From a bacterium (GTDB lineage Bacteria; Verrucomicrobiota; Lentisphaeria; Victivallales; GWF2-38-69): a stretch of 64,000 nucleotides of DNA. A program made the translations under genes and the position numbers. The stretch covers positions 1-64,000 of the forward strand of contig JAJXWI010000004.1 of the NCBI GenBank assembly GCA_021781705.1, read 5' to 3'. The notes under the pieces were generated by a model. That model searched no databases. It was not told where the DNA came from and worked only from the letters and a program-made list of their open reading frames with translations. Shown in pieces: positions 1 through 8,810 of the stretch. Position 1 is the stretch's first letter; each line of letters starts with the position of its first letter.

Positions 1-22
1 ATGTGAATTTTTTTGTTTTCAT
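1..22 (-). CDS. Start of a gene running off the left edge
   Basis: Only the first seven codons are visible, reading MKTKKIH on the minus strand. The start is supported by an AAAAGGAG Shine-Dalgarno sequence about six bases before the ATG. The lysine-rich beginning would suit a signal peptide, but this is a guess. The family cannot be recognised. Confidence 0.45.
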
Positions 23-222
23 TTTTTCTCCTTTTACGTTTTCTTTGTTTATTATCTTATATTTTTTGTGTTTTAACATAAGAAGCTTTGATATTTTTCT
101 TCATTGCTTCACTAATACGCAGAGATTATATAAAGACAGCTGGGTAGTGTCAATAGAAAATGCTGAAAGGTTGGTATAAAATCCCATTTTTTTATCGAAA
201 CAGCCCTTTTAGTGGCAATTTA

Positions 223-313
223 GGTAGGGACGGTTCGCCGAACCGTCCGATAAGAGAGTAGCGGCGCCATCGGCGCCTTGCTAAAACGCATGGCTAAAGG
301 ATGTCGCCCTACC
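223..313. repeat. BIME/REP-like palindromic repeat, type I copy 1
   Basis: A 91-bp unit bounded by GGTAGGG and its inverse CCCTACC. It contains a 10-bp arm palindrome (GGACGGTTCG / CGAACCGTCC, one-base centre), then a GGCGCC...GGCGCC palindrome and the conserved core CTTGCTAAAACGCATGG. A second unit of the same length and ends lies at 2815-2905. The GTAG-plus-hairpin design resembles REP sequences mobilised by RAYT-type transposases; no such transposase gene is in the window. Confidence 0.8.
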
Positions 314-318
314 TTGGG

Positions 319-580
319 AAAATATGGCGCGTAAGAGTTCAGTAACGTATGTGTCTAGTTTGACTATCATCAATTTTGCGGGGAAATGTGTTGTCACAAA
401 ACTAAAAGTGTCGCCGCTCCCTGCGTGAGGGCTTGATTTTTATGTTATAATGTTTTCCACGGGCTCACGCCCGAGGCTATGATATAAAAATAGACATACT
501 AGCCACGGGTGTAAGCCCGTGGAATATGAAAAAGAGAGATAACCAAGCTCTCCTAAAAGGAGTTGCGACATAAAAGCTTA
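319..580. repeat. Long direct repeat (~250 bp), copy A
   Basis: Begins AAAATATGGCGCGTAAGAG and ends near AAAGCTTA. It is matched over nearly its whole length by 3806-4056 in the same orientation. Inside lie two mutually inverted hairpin units at 455-480 and 499-525 built from CCACGGGC / GCCCGTGG, and an AGCTCTCCT...AGGAG hairpin. Copy B lacks roughly a dozen bases of the first hairpin. I see no open frame in it; it looks like a non-coding mobile or amplified element. Confidence 0.8.
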
Positions 581-658
581 ATTCTTCAGTGAATATTCGA
601 TACGGCGCTTTACGACACCTTGCTAAAAGTTTCTCCTTGTAATGCGTGGATGGAATGT

Positions 659-738
659 GGAGGGCCCTGCTTCGTCAGGGCCGAAAGGACGCGGACGCAA
701 CTGCCTTGCTAAAACGCATGGTAAAAGTGCGTCCCACC
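659..738. repeat. BIME/REP-like palindromic repeat, type II copy 1
   Basis: An ~80-bp unit starting GGAGGG and ending CCCACC. First hairpin: GGCCCTG, loop CTTCGT, CAGGGCC. Second stem: GGACGCA pairing with TGCGTCC, enclosing the core CTTGCTAAAACGCATGG. The sister unit at 40519-40604 keeps both stems with different bases. The rest of the stretch from 23 to 814 holds only repeats of this kind and AT-rich filler; I find no convincing gene there. Confidence 0.75.
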
Positions 739-750
739 ATATGGAACCGT

Positions 751-799
751 AAAAGATGCGGACGAGACGACCTTGCTAAAGCGCATGGTTAACCTACCA
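751..799. repeat. Partial repeat unit (second half only)
   Basis: Carries the GCGGACGAG start and the core CTTGCTAAAGCGCATGG of the type II repeat, then ends in CCTACC, but lacks the first hairpin. It directly follows the full unit at 659-738 and lies just beyond the stop codon of the neighbouring membrane protein gene. Confidence 0.55.
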
Positions 800-814
800 A
801 CTACGAACCACCAA

Positions 815-2548
815 CTATTTCCGTTTTTTGATAAACAATATTCTTTGTTTAATCTTTTCCTGAATTGCCGAGATATTAAGGACTTTGAGTTTTTCATATA
901 GGGTTAATGCTTCTTTATAATTTTCTTTTTGGAAGAAATATTCGGCTTTGTTGTAGAGGTAAAGCGTGTTATCTGTTAGGGTTGCCCCTGTTAACGAGTC
1001 CAATAAAATTCCGGCCTCATCTGTTTTTTTGCAGACCAGGAGAGCGGAAGACAACTGCAAAGTTATTAGCGTATCAGTTGGATTAGAGAGGTGAAGTTTT
1101 TCAAGGACGTTTGAAGCCTCCGTAAAATGCCCATGGCTCATCAGTATATCTGCATATTTCAAGGCTATTTTGATGGATTCGCTGTTAGCCTTATAAGCCT
1201 CTCCATAAGCGTAGGATATTCTTGCATCTTCGGGATTCTGGATTTCTAAAGCCCTGGCAAAAGTGACAAAATCAGAAGCCCTGTAAAACGGAGCGGGATT
1301 CAATTTCGTTTGGATCGCAAAACTTACTGCCAGTAAGAGAATAATGGACAAACCTTTTGTTTTGTTTTTTTGTCTCATAAATCTGGCAAGTTCGAAAAGT
1401 AGCCAGACAGACATTATGCACAACAAAGGAGAGTAAACTATTGTATACCTGGACAATGGTACAAATACGATCAATGGTAGTGCTAGGGAAACAAAATAGA
1501 TTCCGCACATTAATGAAACCTTTCGATTCCTATACAATGCCAGATAAATGAAAAATGCTGGAATTCCCACAGCATACAGCAAAAATGGAGAAAACATATA
1601 TTTCAGAGGAATAAGCCCATCCTTGACAAAATAATAGTTTATATTGTCCGGAACCTCAGCTGAAGATAGAAGCGAAAAAGTTTTTTTAAAGTAGGGATAA
1701 ATATCTATAGCTCTATCGAAAGACTGATCGTTGTTTAGGGTTTGAATCGACTCATTCAGGGTTGTTATTTCTCTTTGAGCTCCAACATTGATTACATAAC
1801 TAAGCCATCTGCTATCAGAAATGTTATTGATAATAGGAAAAACTCTAAACCCGCTGGCGGAGAAAAGCGCAACAAGTATTATCAGAATTGTTGCCGGATA
1901 TATAATCAAGCTTTTCAGGTTTTCTTTCGTTTTAAAAACGACGAATATCTGCCATAAATAAACGAATGAAACAAAGCAAATTGAAGCAAAATTTGCAAAA
2001 AGAAGGAGGGCTGCAAACAACCCCGAACATAGGGCTGAAATCTTTTTATGTTTTGTATTCTTGTAGAATAATAAGGCCGTAAAAAGCAGGCCTGTTGTCA
2101 GGAATGTGCAAAGTGTATTTTTAAGGAGAAATCCTTCGTACATCAGCAGTGGTGCGTAGCAGGCTATGATTATGCTTGAAATGGAAGCTGCGGCTTTCGA
2201 TTCGGAGATTATCCATGCAATGTAAACGGATAACAGAACCGTTCCTATCCCAAGAACCAGTTGGAGAATGATGATTATGTTTATTGTAAAAATGCTGCCA
2301 TTAGTTAGTCTCACGATTAACGAGATAAGGTGTACATAAAGGTTATTTGCCATTTCTCCTTTAGCGGTAGAGTTCACGCCCCAGTTAAGGAGCGCTTGCA
2401 TATCCAGTCCTTTCACGAAGCAGTAGTATTTAAATGTTGAATTTGTCCATGAAAGATAAAAAATAATTCTTATGATCAGAGCAACAATTATCGGAATAAT
2501 AAAATATGGCGCTGTAAGCTTGCTGTCTCCGTTTCTAGTAAGACTCAT
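815..2548 (-). CDS. Polytopic membrane protein with C-terminal TPR region (GT-C glycosyltransferase-like)
   Basis: About 577 residues. The first ~410 residues contain around ten hydrophobic segments. The last ~150 residues are soluble and look like tetratricopeptide repeats (AYGEAYKANSESIKIALKYA, then LEKLHLSNPTDTLITLQLSS and KAEYFFQKENYKEALTLYEK). This layout is typical of GT-C (family 39-like) glycosyltransferases or O-antigen-ligase-type proteins with TPR tails; I see no motif that decides the donor or acceptor. I use the ATG at 2548: the frame runs on to a TTG at 2596, but that stretch is repeat sequence. The gene is surrounded by repeats on both sides and has no operon partner. Confidence 0.65.
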   Translation of the reverse strand: MSLTRNGDSKLTAPYFIIPIIVALIIRIIFYLSWTNSTFKYYCFVKGLDMQALLNWGVNSTAKGEMANNLYVHLISLIVRLTNGSIFTINIIIILQLVLGIGTVLLSVYIAWIISESKAAASISSIIIACYAPLLMYEGFLLKNTLCTFLTTGLLFTALLFYKNTKHKKISALCSGLFAALLLFANFASICFVSFVYLWQIFVVFKTKENLKSLIIYPATILIILVALFSASGFRVFPIINNISDSRWLSYVINVGAQREITTLNESIQTLNNDQSFDRAIDIYPYFKKTFSLLSSAEVPDNINYYFVKDGLIPLKYMFSPFLLYAVGIPAFFIYLALYRNRKVSLMCGIYFVSLALPLIVFVPLSRYTIVYSPLLCIMSVWLLFELARFMRQKNKTKGLSIILLLAVSFAIQTKLNPAPFYRASDFVTFARALEIQNPEDARISYAYGEAYKANSESIKIALKYADILMSHGHFTEASNVLEKLHLSNPTDTLITLQLSSALLVCKKTDEAGILLDSLTGATLTDNTLYLYNKAEYFFQKENYKEALTLYEKLKVLNISAIQEKIKQRILFIKKRK

Positions 2549-2599
2549 TGTTAGTGCCCTTATTCGTAAGAGTTCAGTGAAGTATGCGCCAAACAAAAC

Positions 2600-2695
2600 G
2601 GACAGCTCGGAGATCTGTCCCTACCAAGTTCTTGGAAGATCCATATTGGTAGTGTGATTTCTTCAGCCATGTGTTTTAGCAAGGCGCCGAAAATG
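2600..2695. repeat. Inverted fragments of the type I repeat
   Basis: 2600-2625 reads as the reverse complement of GGTAGGGACAG...CTGTCC, and about 2672-2695 as the reverse complement of CGGCGCCTTGCTAAAAC. Just upstream (2573-2590) is a fragment of the long repeat (CGTAAGAGTTCAGTGA). The region 2549-3032 has no convincing gene and seems to be a graveyard of repeat pieces. Confidence 0.6.
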
Positions 2696-2814
2696 CGGCA
2701 TTTAACTGAACTCTGTACCTTATTTGTATGGTTTAAACATTAACTTGTTTGGGTATAATATCATCATTCGCGTAGATTCCAATATCAGATTGGTGTGTTA
2801 CTTTCTTGGGTTTG

Positions 2815-2905
2815 GGTAGGGACGGTTCGCCGAACCGTCCGAGAAAGAAAATACGGCGCCCTCGGCGCCTTGCTAAAACGCATGGCTAAAGAATGTAGCC
2901 CTACC
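2815..2905. repeat. BIME/REP-like palindromic repeat, type I copy 2
   Basis: A 91-bp unit with the same GGTAGGG/CCCTACC ends, the same first palindrome and the same core as the unit at 223-313. The linker between the two palindromes is diverged (GAGAAAGAAAATA instead of GATAAGAGAGTAG), so selection or recent spread preserved ends and stems better than linkers. Confidence 0.8.
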
Positions 2906-3032
2906 AAGAAGCTCTCTGCCACAGGAAAATGAATTGAATATTGATGCTCAGTATCGACAAATGCGTAATTGATGTTTAATTTATTTGCGAGTATTTTTTT
3001 GAAAAACCTAAAAGGTAAGTTGTTATATTCAA

Positions 3033-3776
3033 ATGTCATCTCAAAACTCATTGCGGTTAAACAAGTTTATTAGTGAAAGCGGAATATGCTCCAGGCGAGA
3101 AGCTGACAGATTTATAGAGGAGGGCAAGGTTCTTATTAATGGTATAAAAGCGAAGGTCGGACAGCAAGTTTGTATGGGCGACAAGGTCGTTTTTAATGGC
3201 AAAGCAATAAAACCGCGCAAGAAGGAAGATTTAATTATCCTGGCATTCAACAAGCCGCCCGGGATAACCTGCACTACCGCCCTTGACGTTAAAAGCAATA
3301 TAATTGACTACATCAACTATGGCGAGCGGATTTTTCCTATAGGCCGGCTGGACAAAGACTCACAGGGGCTCATTTTTCTTACCAACAATGGAGATATTGT
3401 TAATAAAATACTGCGTGCAGGTAATAATCATGAAAAAGAGTACGTCGTGACTGTGAACAAACCTATTACAGACCAATTTGTTCTTGACATGTCAAACGGA
3501 GTGCCGGTTTTAGGCGTAATTTCAAAGAAATGTCCGGTAAAGAAAGAGGGCAGGTTTGTTTTCAGAATTACTCTAGTGCAGGGAATGAACAGGCAAATTC
3601 GCAGGATGTGCGAGTATCTTGGATATACGGTTACGAAGCTTGAGCGCGTCAGAATTATGAATGTAAAACTTGGCAAACTCACACTCGGACATTGGCGCAA
3701 ACTAATCTCCAAAGAACTTGATGGCATATTTAAACTGCTGGAAAAGTCTACATCAGCCCCTGAATTTCCTTCTTAG
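3033..3776 (+). CDS. rluF: 23S rRNA pseudouridine synthase RluF
   Basis: 247 residues. An S4 RNA-binding domain occupies about residues 8-60 ([20 protein letters not shown]). The pseudouridine synthase domain follows, with the catalytic aspartate D107 in [10 protein letters not shown] and the C-terminal motif [16 protein letters not shown]. The close match to E. coli RluF through [16 protein letters not shown] and LERVRIMNV supports RluF (U2604 of 23S rRNA) rather than RluB or RluE. Only a weak AAAAGG ribosome-binding site lies upstream. The gene stands alone between repeat blocks; its stop codon is followed at once by a repeat hairpin that may act as its terminator. Confidence 0.88.
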   Translation: MSSQNSLRLNKFISESGICSRREADRFIEEGKVLINGIKAKVGQQVCMGDKVVFNGKAIKPRKKEDLIILAFNKPPGITCTTALDVKSNIIDYINYGERIFPIGRLDKDSQGLIFLTNNGDIVNKILRAGNNHEKEYVVTVNKPITDQFVLDMSNGVPVLGVISKKCPVKKEGRFVFRITLVQGMNRQIRRMCEYLGYTVTKLERVRIMNVKLGKLTLGHWRKLISKELDGIFKLLEKSTSAPEFPS

Positions 3777-3804
3777 GGTAGGGACAGTTCGCCGAGCTGT
3801 CCGG
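3777..3804. repeat. Half unit of the type I repeat, possible rluF terminator
   Basis: GGTAGGG followed by a GGACAGTTCG / CGAGCTGTCC palindrome, starting on the base after the rluF stop. Compared with the full units the stem has changed G to A on one arm and C to T on the other, keeping the pair. There is no clear T tract, so a terminator role is only possible. Confidence 0.6.
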
Positions 3805-3805
3805 T

Positions 3806-4056
3806 AAAATATGGCGCGTAAGAGTTCAGTAACGTATGTGTCTAGTTAGGCTAGCATTGATTTTGCTGGGAAATGCGTTGTAGAAAAAACTCAAAGTACC
3901 GCCGATCCCTGCATGAGGGCTTGATTTTTCTGTGACAACGTTACGCCCGAGGCCATAATATAAATATAAAGATACTAGCCACGGGCGTAAGCCCGTGGAA
4001 TAGGAAAAAGAGACATAACCAAGCTCTCCTAAAGGGAGTTGCGATATAAAAGATTA
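3806..4056. repeat. Long direct repeat (~250 bp), copy B
   Basis: Same order of blocks as 319-580: GCGCGTAAGAGTTCAGTAAC, the GAGGGCTTGATTTT block, the GCCACGGGC/GCCCGTGG hairpin and the AGCTCTCCT...GGAGTTGCGA block. It ends in the stop codon of the radical SAM gene. Copies A and B are direct repeats about 3.5 kb apart and enclose the membrane protein gene and rluF. Confidence 0.8.
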
Positions 4057-5910
4057 AATTATTTTTTTAATCATATTCGGCGAAACAGTGACTTTTGGAA
4101 TTTTGAAATCAAACCAATCTTTTACCGGATGATCCAGGCAATTGTTGTGCATATAGTTGTAGAGAGCTTTCTTAAGACCGAAACTAAACATGCCGTGATC
4201 GCAACCCTCGGCGTCTAAAAAAGGCTGCTCGTTGTTGGCAAAGGTTCCGAGCGGAGAATCAACAACCTTTACATTGTATTTTTTGGGACACTTTCCGATC
4301 GGGCTGTGAACGGTCATAGCAAAACGGTGCCAGTATGCGCTTTTTATTAGATTATGCTTAAAAAATTGCCTCACAATCTCCAATGAATTAACTGTTTCTT
4401 GTGCTGTTTGTGTAGGGAAGCCGTACATCAGATACGCATGCACCATAATGCCGGAACTGCTGAAATTATGAGTCGTTTTTACGGCCTGCTCAATAGTGAC
4501 GCCTTTATTCATTTTTCTAAGCAGACGGTCTGATAAAACTTCCAAACCTCCCGAAACAGCTATGCATCCGGACCTTGCCAAGAGCTCGCAAAGGTCACGA
4601 GTAAAGTTCGATTCAAATCTGATATTGGTCCACCAGGTGATTTTGATGTTTCGTTTAATTAGTTCCAGCGCCAGATCTCTGAGCACTTTTGGCGGGGCTG
4701 CCTCATCTACGAAATGAAATTCATTGTTAGAAGTTTGTTTAATTACCGCTTCAATACGATCGCATAAGATATGGGTTTCCAGAGCATTATATTTACTGAT
4801 GTATTCTAGGGAAGTGTCGCAAAACGCGCACTTATGCCAATAGCATCCCTGAGCTATCATCAACTTATTCCAGCGGCCATTGCTCCAAAGACAGTGCATG
4901 GGATTAACCATTTCCACCGCAGAAATATATTTTTTCAAATTAAGATCAGAATAATCTGGAGTTCCGCTATCTCTAGGCTCAATATCAGATAGTGATTCGT
5001 TGTTAAGATAAACAACTTTTCCATTTTCACGAGCAAAAGTTCTTACAAGATTGTTTTTTGGTTCATTATTAATAAGATGTTTTAAGAGTTGCAATAACGG
5101 TCGTTCCCCAAAGTCTAAACAAACATAATCGACATAATCGAAAAAAAATGGATCAGCCAATTGCCGCAATTCTGTATTAACCCAGCCGCCGCCGACAATT
5201 ATTGGTAATTTAGGAAAATTTTTCTTGATATAGTGAGCGAGTTTTAATGCGGACAAAAGATTTCCCGGGAATGGGATAGTAAAAGCAATAGTCTTTGGCG
5301 CATAGCTCTTAATAGCCTCGGCAAGAAGTTGACACATTGTCTCTGTAAGCAATGTGTTTTGATTAATTTTAGCTTCAACTGACTTAAAAGAGCGCGGGCT
5401 TATCCCGATTTGTTCCGCATACCTGCTGAACCCAAAATCGGTATCAACTTGAGCAGTGATAAGGTCGCCGATCTCTTCAACAAAAATTGTAGCTAAGAAT
5501 TTAGCTTTTGTATTTGTGTCGGATTTCTTAAATAATCCTGCCAAAGCTCCCGAAGCTTTATACCGTTTTCCCTTTGGTAAGATGCCGTCACAGATAGTAG
5601 TTGCGTAAGATTCATTATTTCCCTGAAGAAAAGAAATTACTTCATCAACTAAGGAGCAATATTTTTCTTTCGAGTCGAGCATCCTAGCGTGATATGGAGA
5701 GAGTAGATCTGGTTTTGCCTCAATAAAATTAAAGATGTCTCTCAGCCCTTTTTTAGAAAATATTGTCGCAATAGTTTCTATACTCAGGTCAAATTGTCTT
5801 GCGGAAAACCCCTCTTTTGCTAAAAATCCCTTTAGAAAAACAGTTGCCGGATAAGGAGTGTTGAGCTGAGAAAATGGAGGCGTTATTAAAAGTATGTCTG
5901 CAGTTGCCAT
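4054..5910 (-). CDS. B12-binding-type radical SAM protein
   Basis: 618 residues from the ATG at 5910 (MATADILLITPPFSQLNTPY). The N-terminal half resembles a cobalamin-binding Rossmann region (ILLITPP..., IVGGGWVNTEL, VDYVCLDFGERPLLQLL). The radical SAM core carries the cluster motif GCYWHKCAFCD, which is CX4CX2C rather than the usual CX3CX2C, followed by FHFVDEAAPP and GGLEVLSDRLLRKMNKG. Substrate unknown; relatives methylate or rearrange small molecules, often lipids or pigments. The frame extends to a TTG at 5955, but the ATG fits the usual start of this family. A long repeat touches its 3' end. Confidence 0.8.
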   Translation of the reverse strand: MATADILLITPPFSQLNTPYPATVFLKGFLAKEGFSARQFDLSIETIATIFSKKGLRDIFNFIEAKPDLLSPYHARMLDSKEKYCSLVDEVISFLQGNNESYATTICDGILPKGKRYKASGALAGLFKKSDTNTKAKFLATIFVEEIGDLITAQVDTDFGFSRYAEQIGISPRSFKSVEAKINQNTLLTETMCQLLAEAIKSYAPKTIAFTIPFPGNLLSALKLAHYIKKNFPKLPIIVGGGWVNTELRQLADPFFFDYVDYVCLDFGERPLLQLLKHLINNEPKNNLVRTFARENGKVVYLNNESLSDIEPRDSGTPDYSDLNLKKYISAVEMVNPMHCLWSNGRWNKLMIAQGCYWHKCAFCDTSLEYISKYNALETHILCDRIEAVIKQTSNNEFHFVDEAAPPKVLRDLALELIKRNIKITWWTNIRFESNFTRDLCELLARSGCIAVSGGLEVLSDRLLRKMNKGVTIEQAVKTTHNFSSSGIMVHAYLMYGFPTQTAQETVNSLEIVRQFFKHNLIKSAYWHRFAMTVHSPIGKCPKKYNVKVVDSPLGTFANNEQPFLDAEGCDHGMFSFGLKKALYNYMHNNCLDHPVKDWFDFKIPKVTVSPNMIKKII

Positions 5911-6037
5911 TATTAAAACCCGAAATTCTTCATGGAGTTTAGTTATTTTTTGCAATTATTCCGAAAGTGATGGACAGCCATAAATATACAATGGCTTTAC
6001 GAAAATATCTGGAGGTATTTGCTAAAGGATTAAATTT

Positions 6038-6568
6038 TTATTCGTCAGCACTTTTGAGACGGTAGCAGAATATTATTATCGCAGCGGCAAGGGTAAAAAG
6101 TGAATATGTATACGGGACGGTTTTAATATGGCGCAACAGTGTTAGCGCTCCATCCAGAGGGGGCATCCAATAAAGAGGCAAGCATCCGATAGTAGAGTAC
6201 AAAAAAGACCAAAAAATAAGGAATAGAAATTTCTTTCTCAGCGGGTTGTCTGTAATTCGTTGAGAGTCTGTATTAAATTTTAATACAACAAAAATTGCTA
6301 TGGCTAAAGTTAATCCTGCAATTGTTGTCGCATTTTTTTCGACATATAAATAAATGTCTAATTCAACATCATGTGGAGGTATTTTTGTGTTTAACGCAAG
6401 AATTATGTTTATTATAAAGTTGACAATCGGTCCAGCAAAGACAATAAATAGCAATCTTTTTTCTAGAAGAAAAGAGTATCCTACCATCTTAGCCCATAAA
6501 AACAGCCAAAACAATATGCCGAATCCGTAGATAACTACTGCCGAATAATCAACTTCTAATTGGGTCAT
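6038..6568 (-). CDS. Small polytopic membrane protein, faintly site-2-protease-like
   Basis: 176 residues with about five membrane segments. FAGPIVNFIINI resembles the AGPxxN segment of M50 intramembrane proteases, and LYWMPPLDGALTLL resembles their PPLDGG segment. No HExxH zinc motif is visible, so if related it would be a truncated or inactive form. No good ribosome-binding site precedes the ATG. It sits between the radical SAM gene and a transporter on the same strand but with gaps that argue against a tight operon. Function unknown. Confidence 0.5.
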   Translation of the reverse strand: MTQLEVDYSAVVIYGFGILFWLFLWAKMVGYSFLLEKRLLFIVFAGPIVNFIINIILALNTKIPPHDVELDIYLYVEKNATTIAGLTLAIAIFVVLKFNTDSQRITDNPLRKKFLFLIFWSFLYSTIGCLPLYWMPPLDGALTLLRHIKTVPYTYSLFTLAAAIIIFCYRLKSADE

Positions 6569-6781
6569 GATAGTTTTTGTATAAATTCGTTTATTATATA
6601 GTTTTTTGTAGAAATCTATACGCCTTTTGACTTGCGCCTAGCTAAGTCTTTCCGTTTCTTCATTTATTATCATAAATAAACTTTGTTCGGGTCATTGTAA
6701 CTCAAAGGGAGTAAAATTTCAAATTTTCTCACAATTATGAGGAATTCTTTTTGCCATACTAAACCCATGAACCTTTCAGTC

Positions 6782-8134
6782 TTAATTGCTTTCAACTAAA
6801 TCAGAGGATAGGACAAATTCTTTGTTTTCTTCATGCTCTTTTCTTTTTAATATTTTAGCATTCACGTTGATTCTACGGTTTTCCTCTTTTGCTATTACAG
6901 CCATAAAACATATACCGCATGCTATAGCTATCCACATGGAGGTAAATACTGAAATCCAGCCAAAATAATCAGACATATAGCCCAATGCTACTTTAGCTAA
7001 AAGATCTCCTCCGAGGTAGCCAAATGTTCCTGTCAATCCATTTGCTGTTGCAATTGCTTTTTTGGGAACAAAATCCACTATTGCTACTCCTATCAGAAGT
7101 TGCGGGCCAAAGATCAATCCTCCCATTAGCCCCAGGCAGATATATATACCTATCAGATTTGTTATATGAGAATATATTAAAATGATAAAAGCAAGAGGAA
7201 TAAAACAAATAATACACACCATAGCTCGTCTACCCTTGAATAGGTCGCTTAAAAATCCCCATATAAATGTTCCTGGAATTGCTGCCATTTCAAAACATGT
7301 AAACCCCCACGCAGCTTGTTTATTGGTAAATCCCAAAGAAGGCAGATAAATCGTTATCCATTGATCAAGGCCGATTCTTACAACGTATACAAAAATATTT
7401 GATACGCAGAGAAGCCATACGAATTTATTATTAAATACGTATTTTTTAAGAATCTCTGTTAGCGGCATGTTTTCAAATTGGCTGTTTTTTCCTTTTTCCC
7501 CAGCTTCTTTATAATGGTCTTCGACGGAAGGAAGGCCTGCGGCTTCAGGTTTGGAATATCCGACAAAGATGGTGTACATAGAAATAACTATTGCTATTAT
7601 TCCAGGAAATATAAACATTCCTTGGACATTCCCGGAAAAAAGGCTTAACCCTAAAAGCGCAACGGCTGCGGCCAAAGCTCCTCCTATATTGTGCGAAATA
7701 TTCCAGAATCCTAATGCTGTGCCGCGTACTTTTTGAGGGAACCATCTGCTTATTGTAGCGTATGACGCAGGCCCCCCAGCACTTTGAAAGAAACCATTAA
7801 GTGCCCAGAAAAGCATCATCATCCATATTCCGCCAAGGAAATAGGCAAGACATATATTAAATATTCCGCCAAATAAAAGTAATATGCCAACAACTTTTTT
7901 TGCGTTGGTCTGATCTGCTATGAATCCGATTACAAATTTGCCTATTCCATAGGGGATGGTAAAAGCAGCCGCGATAAGACCGATCTGACCATTAGAAAAG
8001 TGATATATATCTTTGAGATATGGTGCTGCAATATTAAAATTCTTCCTAATCAAGTAAATAGCCATGTACCCGAAAAAGACTGCCGAATACGCCAACAGGC
8101 TATGAATGATGTACTTTCTTTGATTTTCTTGCAT
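6782..8134 (-). CDS. MFS transporter of the organophosphate:phosphate antiporter family (UhpT/GlpT-like)
   Basis: 450 residues, twelve predicted membrane segments. The N-terminal YLIRKNFNIA (R30) and the later VVRIGLDQW carry the two arginines that bind phosphate in GlpT/UhpT. LGFWNISHNIGGA is the family signature. Likely role: exchange of a phosphorylated sugar or glycerol-3-phosphate against phosphate at the inner membrane; the exact substrate cannot be told. An AAGAGGAGC ribosome-binding site precedes the ATG. It is preceded by a ~240-base leader that is shared with the APC permease gene at 46.4-48 kb, suggesting joint regulation. Confidence 0.85.
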   Translation of the reverse strand: MQENQRKYIIHSLLAYSAVFFGYMAIYLIRKNFNIAAPYLKDIYHFSNGQIGLIAAAFTIPYGIGKFVIGFIADQTNAKKVVGILLLFGGIFNICLAYFLGGIWMMMLFWALNGFFQSAGGPASYATISRWFPQKVRGTALGFWNISHNIGGALAAAVALLGLSLFSGNVQGMFIFPGIIAIVISMYTIFVGYSKPEAAGLPSVEDHYKEAGEKGKNSQFENMPLTEILKKYVFNNKFVWLLCVSNIFVYVVRIGLDQWITIYLPSLGFTNKQAAWGFTCFEMAAIPGTFIWGFLSDLFKGRRAMVCIICFIPLAFIILIYSHITNLIGIYICLGLMGGLIFGPQLLIGVAIVDFVPKKAIATANGLTGTFGYLGGDLLAKVALGYMSDYFGWISVFTSMWIAIACGICFMAVIAKEENRRINVNAKILKRKEHEENKEFVLSSDLVESN

Positions 8135-8173
8135 TTCGTCCCAATAGCTCCTCTTTAAAATGATTTAAATTTT

Positions 8174-8388
8174 AAATAACAAGGCCCCGGCCAGATCTTT
8201 GAATATAATAAATCGATAATCTGACCATCTGGGTGGTGTGAAATCCACCCGTTCCACACTAGGTTCTCTCCGCCTTTACTCTTTCACTTTTTTATGACTT
8301 TTAATTTGTATTTTTATTTTTTTAAATCATTTCTTTGTGAAGTTTATTCCCTTTTTTTAGGAATAAAGAATATTTGTGTAGTTATTTC
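8174..8388 (-). promoter_or_regulatory. Conserved 5' leader, copy A (candidate cis-regulatory RNA)
   Basis: Read on the minus strand towards the transporter start at 8134. It shares ordered blocks with 48025-48326: GAAATAACTA, then CTTCACAAAGAAAT, an A-rich block with ACAAATTAAAA and GTGAAA, then CAGATGG.CA, AAATCT-like/AGATCT, and CCGGGGC(C/T)TTGTTATTT near the start codon. TTCAC can pair with GTGAA across the A-rich loop. Unique to this copy, GTGTG/CACAC and GGGTGG/CCACCC overlap so that they could form alternative helices or a pseudoknot. I do not recognise a known riboswitch class. The rest of 8389-8637 shows nothing clear. Confidence 0.6.
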
Positions 8389-8637
8389 TCGTAGTTCCGA
8401 AGAAAATTGTTTTTAAGAAACATCTTTTATGTCTATTTTTAGTATTTTGACAGCAGAAATCTGTTGCGTTTATTGACGTTTGAACGGGTGCGATTTAATT
8501 TTACCGTTCTCATTAAAAATGAGTTCAAAGTTAACGCTTCAGCCAAAATGGTACGATGATAGTTTGCAATTAGCAAAATGGTCAAGGGGTAAGCGGAGGG
8601 GGGCTTAGTAATTCTTGACAAAACAAGATGAGAAAAA

Positions 8638-8712
8638 TGGTAGCGGGGGTTGGACTCGAACCAACGACCTTCAGGTTATGAGCCTGACAAGCTACCTCTG
8701 CTCCACCCCGCA
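8638..8712 (-). tRNA. tRNA-Met(CAT), initiator type
   Basis: A full cloverleaf on the minus strand beginning TGCGGGGTGGAGCAG, anticodon CAT in loop CTCATAA, T arm GTTGG TTCGAGT CCAAC, and an encoded CCA end. Positions 1 and 72 are T and T and do not pair, the mark of bacterial initiator tRNA. The anticodon stem has two G-C pairs next to the loop and an A-T third pair, where most initiators have three G-C pairs. Confidence 0.9.
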
Positions 8713-8810
8713 TCGAATGAAGGCTATTAAGATATTCGCAAAGAAAGATATTTCAAACGCGAAAAGAAACTTTTTAGTTATTTTTACTAGGGGTAGAATA
8801 ATTTTTACAC

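Noticed and set aside
709-897. A 62-codon open frame near the left edge
   Set aside because: Made of repeat sequence and the antiparallel or out-of-frame part of the membrane protein gene; no ribosome-binding site.
2785-3051. An 88-codon minus-strand frame upstream of rluF
   Set aside because: Mostly the type I repeat at 2815-2905 read in reverse.
8174-8388. Known riboswitch classes (c-di-GMP, glycine, SAM, fluoride, ZTP, preQ1) for the shared leader
   Set aside because: None of the conserved core sequences of these classes that I can recall is present in both leaders.
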